Assembly: GCA_024663395.1 (NCBI GenBank)
Contig: JANFAH010000013.1
Location: forward strand, 992,001-1,056,000
Direction of reading: 5' to 3'
Length of the DNA stretch: 64,000 bases
From: Pisolithus tinctorius
Lineage: Eukaryota; Basidiomycota; Agaricomycetes; Boletales; Pisolithaceae
Part shown: one piece after another, positions 11,631-22,224 of the stretch
Numbering within the stretch: the stretch's first letter is position 1
Layout of the letters: every line of letters starts with the position of its first letter
Notes under the pieces: model-generated
Databases searched by the model: none
What the model saw: the letters and a program-made list of their open reading frames with translations, nothing else
What the model was told of the DNA's origin: nothing
Translations under genes and position numbers: made by a program

Positions 11631-13676
11631 TCATGACGAGACGAGCTGAAGTAACCTATCACCACCGTCCATCACCTTCTCAGCAATTCGCTTCATCCTC
11701 TGTTCGTCCTTGTCCATTCCAGCCCCTTTCAACATGATCGCCATGTACTCGAACGCCTTGGGGGCGTCAATGGCAATGTCATCTAGTCGCTCAGCCATGG
11801 GCATGAATCCAGCTTCGAAAGCATCTAGCGAGCACTCGTGTTGTGAAGCAGGACGAGAGAAGAAGTCAACGACCAAGCGAGCATCAGCTTCCTTGCCTTC
11901 CAGTGCTGAAGAAACGAGCTTGTCAACCAGTCGGAATCGATGCTCTTCTGGGAGGGCTGTAAAGTATGCGTCCGCCTCTTCAAGGTTGCGGACAGCGAAG
12001 AATTCCTTAACGTCCTCATCAATCTTCTTCTGCGCATCTTTTTCTGACATCTGGGCTGCAGGTGCTGCCCCGGGTTCTTCCTCTGACGAGGACGACGAAG
12101 TTTCACCAAGGGCGGAGATCGTGCGGGGTAGGAGTTGAAGCTTCTTACGCTGTGGAATAGGTCTCGATTTGTCCAAGTCCGTACTAGGCTTCTGGCTAGG
12201 TGGTCGGCTCGGTTTAGGTTCCATGGCAAGCTCGGGGTTCTGACTGAGCATCAAGAACATGTTAGAGCGCGAGTAGGTGCGTGTTGTTGACTCGCGCTTG
12301 ATATCCTTTTTGCCAGCGAAAACACTGCTCGGACCCATGACCATCGGAGCGGCCTTGCTGATCTTGCCAAAATGCGGAAGTTCGCCTGCTTTGGTTGGGG
12401 GTCTAGGTCGCGAGCCTCCAGCCATTGCACAACCGTCAGGAGAGGGCTCAGCGTTGCGCTCGGCACCTCGTTTCGAATCACCTCCAGACATGCTCAATTG
12501 CCGCTGGAACGCCTGGGTTTCTTGGGCAGCCTTTTCCTTCGCGGCCTAGACCATATCCTTGAGCATCTCGCGCAACGATGAACAATGGGTACAAACCGCT
12601 TCGTGCACTGCGGCAAGCGTAGTAGGCGCATTAACCGCGTTACGAGGTTGCCATTTCCGATTACGGAGTTCAATCACATCCTAATGAAACAGCCAAATAT
12701 TAGTTGGTGAACGATGAGAAGCAAACATCGACAATCCCACCTGAAGCATGAACTGCATACGAGGACTAACGTTCGGGTTCTTGCAGAGCTCGCTCATCCT
12801 CTGAAAGTACACGTCCATATGTGCACGCGCCTTGGGAACATCCAAGAGTTGGCCAATAGTTTTGAACAGCTGACACAAACTCTCGATCTCTTCCTCCTCG
12901 GGGTTCTCCACATTACCAAGCAGCTTCTTCACACATTCGTGCATGATACGTTCAGTGAGAATTTGAACCTTGAACAACTCGCCAATGAACTTGATAAGAC
13001 CGAGACTCTGACGTTTCGCTTGCTGAGTCACGTAGTCCTCATCAGAGTAGAGCTCGCCCTCGCCGGCTGACTTGATAGTTTCTTCATCACTGGCTTCGAC
13101 TGCCGCTGCACGAGCCGTGGCTTTCATGCCAACCCAACCACGCTCAAAGTCTTCTTGACACTGATTGAGAAGGTGTTTGCGGAAGAGTAGTCCACCTGTA
13201 ATGGGTTCCCTGTCAGTGCTCTTAATGCCATCATCTTGAAGCTTGGGACTGATCGTTTCCATCATCTTGCGACAGAGCCGGGCATACATCTCGCTGCGGT
13301 CAGCATCGTCAACAGCCTTCTCGTAAACGATCCTGATAACCTGTATGAGGGTCCGTCCATCCTTTTCGTTCTCTGACTTATTGGCCCATGCAACAATTTG
13401 GTCAGAGATAGAGTCGAAGTTCTCCATAGTGAGCTTGTTGAGGAGTGATTTAACATTCCGGTCCACAACCTCAGGAGTAGGCACGTAGATGGTGCCTTTA
13501 CGTTCGCCACTGCTAGGGACCAAGCGGTTGGCAGACATCTCAAGAAGAGAAATGGGTTCAAGTGCAGGTCGTTGAAAGTGGCGATTTGGGCGAAGAAGAC
13601 AGTGAAGGAGGATCACCGAGGGAGAGTCCCGGTACTTGACACTGCCTCGTGCAACTTGCAGCCAAATAAAACCCAT
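11631..13676 (-). CDS. eIF4G-like protein, copy C: MIF4G plus MA3, best preserved
   Basis: Three exons are proposed: 13676-12741, 12680-12597 and 12545-11631, about 644 residues. The MIF4G domain occupies roughly residues 75-312 (KSLLNKLTMENFDSISDQIV onward). A 51-nt segment that would introduce an in-frame TAG has GTTTGT and TCTAG ends, so I read it as an intron; removing it restores the fungal eIF4G linker VHEA-AAKEKAAQE and the later phosphorylatable Ser/Arg region (KRESTTRTYSRSNMF). An MA3 domain, a second eIF4A-interacting HEAT domain, covers about residues 500-640. It lacks the long N-terminal half of eIF4G (PABP and eIF4E binding), so it is either a 5'-truncated duplicate or uses upstream exons I could not find. 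The start Met is uncertain. Confidence 0.75.
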
Positions 13677-13689
13677 GGGACCCCAGACA

Positions 13690-15620
13690 CCTCATACATT
13701 ATCATGATGCCTGGGTGGACAGTCCTACAGGTCCTCAATTGACACACTCGCTCAGCCAATTGTGTTGCTCAAGTCAACGATTGAGAGCGCCCTCACGCCG
13801 TTTGACGTCATCTCGTCCTATGTCGAATCAAATTCCAATGGTCCATTAGCGTCGGTGAAATCAGTATTACCATCAAGCCTGCAAGACACACAGAAATGAA
13901 CTGCCCTGCTCTCAGGTAGAGGCCGCACCTCTCTGGTCGCTGCATTGACTTGCGCCAACAGCATGGATGACACGTCGATGTCGGCACCCAATGGCTGCAC
14001 CACAACGCTGCCAGCCACGTCGTGCAGTCTGCTCCGACTATACGCATGCTCAAGCGAATGGACGCTCTCGGAGTCGACCGAAACTGAGCGAACAGTTACT
14101 GCTGGTGGTAGAAGGTCAAACTTAATAGACTGTAAGCCTGGTAAGAGACAGAGATGTGGCGATGAGGGTAGTGAGGCAACGGACTCGGGGAAAAGTTCAG
14201 AATTCTGAGGACGAGGTAAAATAAACAAAGTCTTCTTTATCTGTTGGAAGGGCGATGCTTGTGAACTCGATTCAAGGTGCGACTGGACACCTACATATAG
14301 CCATCTGCCGCGAAGACGTACATCGCCCTAGGGCTGACAAGACATGGGTAGGGAGGTCGTTCCACACATGTTGGACAGCGTAATCAGACTGAAAACGTGT
14401 TCGAAAATCTGCCCAACAAAGGGAAAGCGAATGGCGGACGGAAGAACAGAAGACGAAAAACACACCTGCCTAAATTGGCAAGTCGGCTCGGAAACAAAAC
14501 TAGGGTTTTCCACGGAGGACTGTTTCAGACCATTGGAACAAGGACCCATGAACGCACACTCTGCAATGTCCTGTGCAATTTATCAATGGTTTTTACTAGA
14601 TAGTTTCAATGGCTTGAATCTAATCTGCAGTTTGCGTTGGAACAACGTTTCAGTCGGCGGCGCGCGTTCAAGTCCTGATCCAAATCCATCTTTGACGTCA
14701 CGAGGTGGATGTATTAATGAAGGTCTAGCCTGTACTCGCGCAAGGTTCCACATTCTCCTTCGAAATGACTTTCAGAGGTCACAGTATCCCCGACGCCGGA
14801 GATCGTTTTCCAAGCCAAGAGTCCAAGGCCCTTGGATCATGATGCCCATCAGTGGTCTCTCAAAGCCCATAACTGGTGGAACTCTTCAAGTTGGGTTATC
14901 CACGGCGCAGTGCGACATGCTTGTATTCTGGTGTTCAGTAGCAGCTCTAGGTTTTGCTAACAGTCGTGGTCTCAGGTACATGATAATGCAACACGGGAGG
15001 AGTTCGAGGTTGGGCAGTGCCCTTTGAAACTATTGCGGTGAAAGTGATCTAGGTCAACTGAAAAGCACTCCATGTGGACCAATACAATAGGTAAAACAAG
15101 GTCAAGCCGGATAGGCAAGTGTGATTTACGTGAGGATGGATCGTTGCAAAGGAAGGTGTGCTCCAGCCGTCGTAAGGTAGATACGAATGTCACAGAGAAA
15201 GCTCACCAAGCCAGTGATGAATGTCCGTTCGGAAAACACTATTGCACATGTACCAGAAACAAAAAGGAAGACTCTTACGTTAGGAAGGTACTCAACCGTC
15301 TATGAAGTAATTGCCCAGAGTCCTGTACCAAGGCCTATGCCAAGGCACACAGTTGAGAATCCTCCCACTTGGACGGAGAATCCTGCCCAGGAATATGATA
15401 GGAAACCAGTGAGTGCCAGAATGAAACCCATCGCCGTCTGGCACAGCGTCGTGTAGTAACAATGCTTGAGGAGAGATAGGGGTGGAGGAGAGGAGCGCGA
15501 GCCGATTCCCATGTTTTGATTTGGCCTTAGACTACGGAATACAAGCAACGCTCCCTCCCGTGGACGGATCGATTCGAGTATGATTTTCTTGGGTGAAGGT
15601 TGGGCACTCAGATTCCAGGC
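13690..15620 (-). repeat. segmental repeat U, copy 3
   Basis: This is the third and longest copy of the segment, in the same relation to eIF4G-like copy C as copy 2 is to copy B. The minus-strand reading at 14228-13818 is open for 136 codons and includes the GSVVVQPLGADI motif also present in copy 2. The block at 14590-14830 reads as a nearly open Arg-rich frame, as in copy 1. Its far end merges with the membrane-protein exons at 15300-16063. The three copies differ by many substitutions and small indels, so the amplification is not recent. Confidence 0.7.
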
Positions 15621-16263
15621 CCCCAATGAATTCGTTTTGCGACTGCTAATTCCGGGATGAACGTCCTCGGGAGATGCATCTACGATCCTGTAACGAATAA
15701 GCGCAAACGATGCAATATATGCGGTTATGGCTGAGGCGTGCAAATGAGCTTTTGAGTTCCAAGGTAAGCGAGGAGCCGCTCACCGGCGCACAAGTGAAAC
15801 ACTAAAGCCCCAGAAAGACATGCATGTACAACTTGCTGAGTAGTTTGACTAGTATTTCGTGACAGACTGCTTTCGGCAGCTGTCAAAGAGAACATCTGTG
15901 AGTCCATAGACACGAGGAAAGTGGTCTTGGAAAACATCAACGGGGAGAAAGAGTGTATATTTGATGTATACCCACGACAACAGTGAGGGTTTGTAATCTA
16001 AGCATCCAAGCAGATAATAGTTCGGAATTGGTATTTGCATCTTCCTCGATGTCAATCCTCAAAGGCAACGGGGTGCCCTGGGCCGTTGTTACAGTTGCGT
16101 CTTCAGTGATCCGTCCATCTATAGAATAGGGGTGTCGATGGCAAAGATGAGCGTCAGCAATGAAACGTACATGGGATATTACAAGTGCGTTCCGGCTGTT
16201 CCATGTCACTGGGTCTTCCCGCAGTGTCAGATACGGGAAGGTCAAATCTCTCATGATTTCCAC
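15300..16263 (-). CDS. unrecognised membrane protein, exons tentative
   Basis: Minus-strand exons read as a membrane protein. A start near 16263 gives a soluble stretch. Near 15840-15725 a hydrophobic helix reads ACLSGALVFHLCAGERLLAY. From 15743 the frame stays open for 147 codons, with one helix near its start (SAITAYIASFALIRYRI) and two more at its end (LCQTAMGFILALTGFLSYSW and GFSTVCLGIGLGTGLWAI). Weak copies of the last part occur at 4735-4870 and near 11180-11260 in the other U repeats, so the gene is the parent of, or a member of, the amplified segment. I do not recognise the family. Exon joins were not settled, and the gene may be broken. Confidence 0.4.
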
Positions 16264-17670
16264 CAGCTGCTGGTGGTTTTACACGGCAAAACGACCCACG
16301 GCGTGAGTTGGACGACGCGCTCCGGATAACTGGCATACCTGGAATGCGGTCAACCGCACACTTACCAGAGAGGCTTTATACGCATCACCGACTTCCCTCG
16401 CAAAGCTGAACTCGCAAGCAATCCAGAGCTTCACGTTTTAGCTGAGGAGGCCATCGGCATCGTTAATGGCGCGAGGCTACACCTTTGCAGTCCTGCTCGC
16501 GGTTTGTGCTACATCACGTGACCACTGGAGACTCCAACATGATGCTGGACACCAACGGCTTGGGTTCTTCGCTGAGGTTCTCTGTTTGGGATGCTTTCGA
16601 CTACATTGACAGGTAAGTCCATCGGCTCCGAGGTGACATTTTACTTGATGCAAACCGTCGTATCAATCGTACTTTCATGTCGACACGAGGTCCTCGGACG
16701 CTCGTGGATGATTACGCTCCTGCACCACAGCGGGAGTCGAATCTTCTCTCTGATCTCCTCCCTTTTCTCTCTCTCTTTTCTTCCACAATTATTCATCAAG
16801 CTGAAAAGGCTGCCCGCAGAATTTACGTGAACTTGGTACAAACATTGAGCGGATGACAACCCTGAAGAAATCATGAAGTCTGGGTTCAGGAGGACGCATA
16901 TCTCTGCACGCTAATCACTGGCAAGTAACCACGTGTCCACGTGGACATCCTGTGACCTGGGTCTACGCACTACCGTCTCGTGGGGCACCCGCGAACGCAT
17001 GTACGACCGCAGGCTCTGTACCCATAATAACTGAACCCGTGTCAATCTTGAAGCTATCCTGCCTCTCTTCTGTGCGACGAGTGAATCGCGTGCGTTCCAC
17101 CTCGTGGCCTCTGGGATGCTGATATTCCAGTGTAAAATCGTTTGATTCGTCCTTGGAAGGGGAAGCAGTGCTGATTGTGTGCGATCTGCATCATGGCGCC
17201 TGATGTCACTTAGGGTCACGGAACGGGTCAATAACGAGTTCCGTCAACGAACTCAACTTGTAACATACTAGCCAGTAGCGTCGGTGCCGATAAGTATCCC
17301 CCAAAAACATGATATTACGTTGTTCCTACACATCCTAATACTCATATCTGGTGCGCTCGATGCTATGTACGCAGGAGGAGTTCGTATTTTTATAGTTCAG
17401 TGTGTGTGCCCAGCACCCCAGAGCTGCCATCACTGAGCTAACCGGATGTGTGAACTACTGGAGGAGCAGCGAGCAGTGCACGCCTCTGACACGAGGCACA
17501 AACTGGCAAGTGGCTGGCAGGCGCCGCATGTTTAACCGGACCGTGGCACTTAGCCCTTATAAATTGGTTGACGAACGCGGTCTATACCGCAATACCCATC
17601 CTTCGACGACTGTCAACGCTTGGTTTCTCTCTCTCTTTCTCTCTCATTCAAGCAGCTTCAGCCAGAACTA
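16264..17670. other. intergenic, no gene seen
   Basis: No open frame here looks coding on either strand. The stretch has pyrimidine runs at about 16738-16790 and again at 17629-17650, the latter just upstream of the next gene's start, where fungal core promoters often have CT-rich tracts. A TATA-like TTATAAATTGG lies near 17557. Confidence 0.5.
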
Positions 17671-18576
17671 TGATGGATATCGAAATGACATCACCCATTG
17701 GGCCCGTCATCGCTACGGGCTACGAAGAGACTCGCCGGCTCGAGTTCCCTGTAAGTATTCTTAAATGATCTGGGAGATTCCAATCAAACCAACGGTATTT
17801 TCAGGGATATGCATCTGAGGTAGATTTGTGTAACCTCCTGCAATCGATGTCCTTGTCCAAACGGAAGACCAAGGTAAGCTGCTGGCCAGGGTCAAACTTG
17901 TCCACTATCGGATGGTAGACGATGATGTTGCTCACACTCCCTGGAGAAAGGATCTCGAGGGGCCAATAACGGCAACGGCACCCTCTGTCCCGTATGCCTT
18001 GCAAGGTGTAAACGCGCTCGATGCAAACACGGAGGACTTGGCTTATCTCGTACGTGGTAGCATTAATTGAATGCCCTCGTTCCTGGGTCTGGGTCGTCGA
18101 TACTTACCCGCGTTTTCTTGCCTCCCCTTCAGTCCGACGCGTCGGAATCGTCAAGCTCAAAGTGCAGCTCATGCAACGACCCACACCCTACAACCGATCA
18201 CTCACGAACAACAATAGTCACCACCACTACCACCACCGTGATCCCAGCTTCCCCACTCCCAGCATGCCACTTCCTCCAATCCATTCTCGCTTCCCTCGCC
18301 CCCGAGTCCCCCGTGCTCTCTCCGTGCCCTTACCCATACCCCGTTGCATCGACGGCTTTCCAGACGACGGACGGCGCGTATCTGGACACGATTCTCATCC
18401 ATCGGAGTCTCCACAGTGCGTTCCCTCCGGGCCACAAAGGGTGCGCCGTGGCTCTACAGGAGATCGCGCGGGCTCTTGAACTGCGTGCCTGGCAGGCCGG
18501 TCGGGACTCGGACGCTGAGGCTGCTATGGCGTTGCGTCATGAAGCGGTCATGACAGCATCATCTTATCCTGGTTGA
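17671..18576 (+). CDS. unrecognised small protein, frame conflict in the middle
   Basis: A CT-rich promoter precedes the Met at 17671 (MMDIEMTSPIGPVIATGYEE). A clean intron follows (17752-17804, GTAAGT...TTTCAG) and then an exon beginning GYASEVDLCNLLQ. Past about 17850 the frame that looks coding is a different one, reading LLARVKLVHYRMVDDDV and ending DANTEDLAYL before a GTACGT...CTTCAG intron (about 18052-18132). The last exon has a CSSCND cysteine cluster, a Thr-rich stretch and a helical tail (GCAVALQEIARALELRAWQA), with stop at 18574-18576. The change of frame near 17850 means a 1-nt indel (pseudogene or sequence error) or a splice I cannot see. I do not recognise the family; it may act in the nucleus or cytosol, as no signal peptide or membrane helix is present. 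Confidence 0.5.
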
Positions 18577-19005
18577 TACGATACTTTCTTTTTTTTTTTT
18601 CAAGTTTCACGGGGACTTCTTTTCAGATGACCGAACATTAATGTCCGGAACACTAGTGTATCGTTGATCTGCACTCCTTACACGCTTGTAGATGACAAGC
18701 GCTGCTGGCCAGCGCTGGTAACATTTTTGGACCGGTACCATCACACTACCGACGATGTCACTTACAGCAGAGTAGATGTCGCAATGCGATTTAATGGATC
18801 AGACTACTAAGACATGCTGAGATAATGTGCAAACATCCGAGAGCTCTAGTCAGAGGAGACATACATTTATGTCTCGGTAGTGTTGTGTGGGCGGGAAGCC
18901 AACCGCTTCATATCGCTTGCTATTCCCACTTCCTTTAGTAGGAACTCCGCCAGAGTCATCTATACGGTTTTTCGATGTGCGCGAGCAACGTAACGGCACC
19001 ACCCA
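18577..19005. other. intergenic between convergent genes
   Basis: This is the shared 3' region of the plus-strand small gene and minus-strand rpc17. A T-rich run at about 18587-18600 sits just after the upstream stop and could serve 3'-end formation. I see no gene in it. Confidence 0.5.
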
Positions 19006-19836
19006 CTACTCTCCGTTATCCTCCATGTCCAGATCGCCCTCAACACCCACACCCTCTCCAAAATCATCAAACTCGATGTCATCATGCTCCCACCGCTCTT
19101 CTTCCTCCGCGTATACCTCGACATGTTCCGCCACAATGGATTCTGATAGTACTGTCTCGCGCGTGTGCGCGGGAGGAGGACCGTTCGTGCCACTATGACC
19201 ACCCTGGAGCGATTTCGAAACGACCGAAAGGATCTGGTTCATCCGATCGCCCAAGCGATCCTCCAGTTCCTCGACGATCTACATATACCGGTGCTTGAGC
19301 TCACACATCGACGACGTCAGTCAAGATCTTTTTTAAAAAAAAACTTACCACGTAGAGTTCCACCGCTTCCGTCGGCGCGAGATTGACCACTTGAAGTTTC
19401 TCCGCCTTCGTCAGACCGAACGGTGCGAGGTCCTTGACGAGCTGAGTGACCCCAGCTTCGCACTGTTGCCGCATAGGCTGGTATTCCGCAGACAGGTATT
19501 GGATAGCCTTGGGTAGTATAGTAGTTAATTCAGAAGTGACCACTGCTACGAAAGCCAGGAAAATCATTTGTGAAAACTGTACACATACCTCAAGTTCCAC
19601 CGTCCTCAAATTCTCGGACACTTCTTCGATATGCGAGTCCAAGGTCGGTTTCCCGCCTGCATCTTCCTCTTTCTTGGTACGGACTGCGGCTTTCGTTCGT
19701 GCGACGTGTTTAGCATCGAGCTCGCGTAGGAGTGTTAGGACTTCAAAGTTGGACAGAAGGGCTGTTCGTGAGTTGATGACCTGCAACGATCATGTGTCCG
19801 TCGTCCTTAATAATTAGATGCTTTTCGTACCTCCAT
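19006..19836 (-). CDS. RPC17: RNA polymerase III subunit Rpc17/RPC9
   Basis: Rpc17 forms, with Rpc25, the stalk of RNA polymerase III that contacts initiation factor TFIIIB and makes tRNA and 5S rRNA synthesis possible. Four exons give 209 residues: 19836-19831 (Met-Glu only), 19780-19589, 19507-19349 and 19278-19006, with introns of 50, 81 and 70 nt, all GT-AG and all phase 0. The N-terminal block VINSRTALLSNFEVLTLLRE, the central LAPFGLTKAEKLQVVNLAPT and the following ELYV-IVEELEDRL are the family signatures of the HRDC-like RPC9/CGRP-RCP fold. The C-terminal 50 residues are very acidic (HDDIEFDDFGEG), as in other fungal Rpc17. The two-codon first exon is decided by the match of ME-VINSR to relatives. 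Length fits the family. Single-copy housekeeping gene. Confidence 0.9.
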
Positions 19837-20187
19837 GCCATACCATTTAGTGCTTGGACTTGCTCACCACTCAGTACATGCACACTGCCGGGCAGAATGA
19901 CGGCGATGAAGTTGTATTGACAGGAGCTCAACTGAGTGACCTTTTAGGCTGTCACGTGGGTGTGCACTCGGAGAAGATTTCCTGTGGGAATTGCTGGGAA
20001 GTATCCTCGTCAGAGCCACGCGTGGCACGAGAACTCCAAGAAACAGAAGCACAAGACAGGGCTAACACTCGAAAAAGTATATGATCGATAGATAGCATTG
20101 TCAAGACTATAGTACATGAACACATGGAGTACAGCCAACTGGGCGCAGTCACGAAAGACTAATTAGATGCGGACATATATCCTGGCT
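19837..20187. other. intergenic, rpc17 promoter and subtilase 3' end
   Basis: I see no gene here. It must hold the rpc17 promoter (minus strand) and the 3' end of the protease gene on the same strand. Confidence 0.5.
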
Positions 20188-21840
20188 CTAATACGATGTG
20201 GCGTTGTTGAAGATGAGCTTGTTGGGGCTTTGATCACCAACGTCATTGATAAGGCCTTTGGATGACAGCTCAAGGAGTGCCTGCTTGAGGGCCTTGGGTG
20301 AGAGGATGGTAACATCACCCGAAGGAAGAGGCGCGAGGAACTGGGGCGGCGGGAGGAAGGCCACGATCCAGCGAGGAAGCGCCATGTACGCAATGGAGTA
20401 TATCGAAGCATACCGGTCGTTCCATTCTGAGGGTTCAGCAGCGTCCAAGAAGGTTGGGTTGAATGTTGCGGAGGGATATATCGAGAGCAAGTACGCCATG
20501 AGGCCGCAAGTATGGGGAGAAGCCATGGAGGTACCCGACAAAGTAGCAATCGCATGACGGCTGCCCTTATAGGTAGACAGGATGTTGAGACCTTTGACAG
20601 ACGTTAGCCGGCGCAAGGAGCAGCTAGTAAACATGGACTGACCAGGAGCAAACACATCCACACATTTGCCGTAGTTTGAGAAGTAGGCCCTTTCATCACC
20701 GAGAGTGGAAGCACCGACGGTAACTGCTTTCTCGGCACCGGCGGGAGAGTATTTGCAAGCGTCGCGATCGTCATTACCTTACTAGGATGTTAATAAATCG
20801 ATCTCGCGTAGTTAACAGTTGCATACCGGCGGCGACAGCAAAGTGAATACCCTGGTCGACAGCCCTGTTCACTGCGATTTCCAAACCGTTCGATTTACCA
20901 CCTCCAAGACTCATATTTGCGACGGAACCCTTGTGCTTGCTCTTTCCAGTTGCAGCACGTTCGGCACGCGCTTCCTTGGCCTTCTCGAGAGCTGACTTGC
21001 GCGCCCATTCTACTCCAGCAATGACGTCGGACATGGAGCCGCTGCCGTTTGAGCCAAGAACCTTGACTGCGATCACTCGTGCTTTCTTAGCAACGCCATA
21101 CTTGTCAGAAGCGATAGTGCCAGCGCAGTGAGTACCGTGGCCGTTCTCATCAGAGTCCGTATCGTCGCGAACCACGGTGTATCCCCAGGCTGCGCGGTCT
21201 CCGAACTCTTCGTGCTGGACGTTGATACCGGTGTCGATAATATAGGCGTCTACGCCCTCTCCTGCCACGTCATCGTAGACGTACTTTGTGAAAGTCGAGA
21301 AAGTCAACTTGGGTCGATGGCTTATCCGCGCAAGACCCTGTCGTAATGCACCCGAGTGAGCGGATGGACGAATTCTAGAGTTGGGAAACGTACCCAGGGA
21401 GAGCCCTTCTGTTCGATGATAGTCTCGTTGAAGTATGTCGCGCGGACGACCTGGTCCTTCTCAACGAAGTCAACCTCAGGCATCCTGCGGATTTGTTCTA
21501 CGACGCCCTCTGTGAACTCGCCTGCGTATCCCTTGAGTCCGCCGTCATAGATATGACGGAGACCGTCAGCCACCGAGTCCCCGAGGAGGGAGTCCGAGGC
21601 ATGAGCCATCTGCAAGAAGTTGAGATGGTTGTCCATCAACGCGGGGGACACGTCCTCCTTCAGCACGATGATATAGGAGTTGTCGATCGTGCCGTGGGGG
21701 TGGTCTTCGACGTGGAGGGGTGCGACGGACAGGTGGGTCCGTGGGGGTGCATGATAAGGTGATGTGGAGAGAGGACTTGCGAAAGCGAGGGGTGCGAGGG
21801 GCACCGCCAGCGATAGCCAGACAGCAACAAAGCGGGACAT
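20188..21840 (-). CDS. subtilisin-like serine protease, cerevisin/vacuolar protease B type
   Basis: Secretory-pathway endopeptidase of family S8A (proteinase K group). Four exons (21840-21394, 21337-20827, 20777-20643, 20591-20188) give 498 residues, with GT-AG introns of 49-56 nt. An N-terminal signal peptide (VAVWLSLAVPLAPLAFASPL) is followed by an I9 propeptide (SYIIVLKEDVSP to about residue 140). The catalytic Asp is in AYIIDTGINV, the His in NGHGTHCAGTIA and the Ser in LSGTSMASPHTCG. The oxyanion Asn falls in VAAG-NDDRDACKYSPAGA, created by joining exons 2 and 3. All three catalytic residues are present, so it should be active. Fungal relatives act in the vacuole in protein turnover and autophagy. 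Its start lies 384 bp from the divergently transcribed SulP gene. The C-terminal about 70 residues extend beyond the catalytic core, as in vacuolar protease B homologues. Confidence 0.92.
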
Positions 21841-22224
21841 GGCAGGCGGGTGGAGGGAGACGCAAGTCAAGCCAGGCCACCGTATTTGAACCGTCCGGGG
21901 AACTGTTTGGTGCTGTTTGTCTCTGGTGGCTCTGCCCTTAATATGGAAGGCTCTTCCTGGCTGGAATCCAAGTCACTTATCGCCTTATCGCACGCAATAG
22001 TGTATGTTCTGATTCGGAGCGTCCGCGTGATGTTCCAAGATAAATACCGCAACATTAATGCTGCGCAGGGGCTGGTGCTCCATTCCACGCCCTCAGCCGT
22101 GTTCGAAGCGGCGTTCGGGCGGCGGAATTGACCGTCTCACGTGACCGCGGGGTGTGATTCCGATTGGCTGATCGAGAGCTCTGTTCGTGGTTCGCAGTCG
22201 GCGCAACAGTCCAGCAAAGTTAAG
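21841..22224. promoter_or_regulatory. divergent promoter region of subtilase and SulP transporter
   Basis: These 384 bp separate two genes read in opposite directions, so both promoters must lie here. I see no strong TATA box and no open frame. A CACGTG-like half (TCACGTGACC at 22138-22147) contains an E-box/CACGTG core, which in fungi can bind bHLH factors including the Cbf1-type regulator of sulfur genes; a link to the sulfate-transporter-like gene is only suggestive. Confidence 0.45.

Noticed and set aside
16911..17231. 106-codon minus-strand open frame
   Set aside because: Arg-rich composition typical of antisense or random frames, no splice context and no motif.
18067..18479. Two overlapping plus-strand frames over the last exon of the small gene
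   Set aside because: Only the frame with the CTTCAG acceptor and the helical C-terminus is consistent; the 152-codon frame is a His/Pro-rich shadow.
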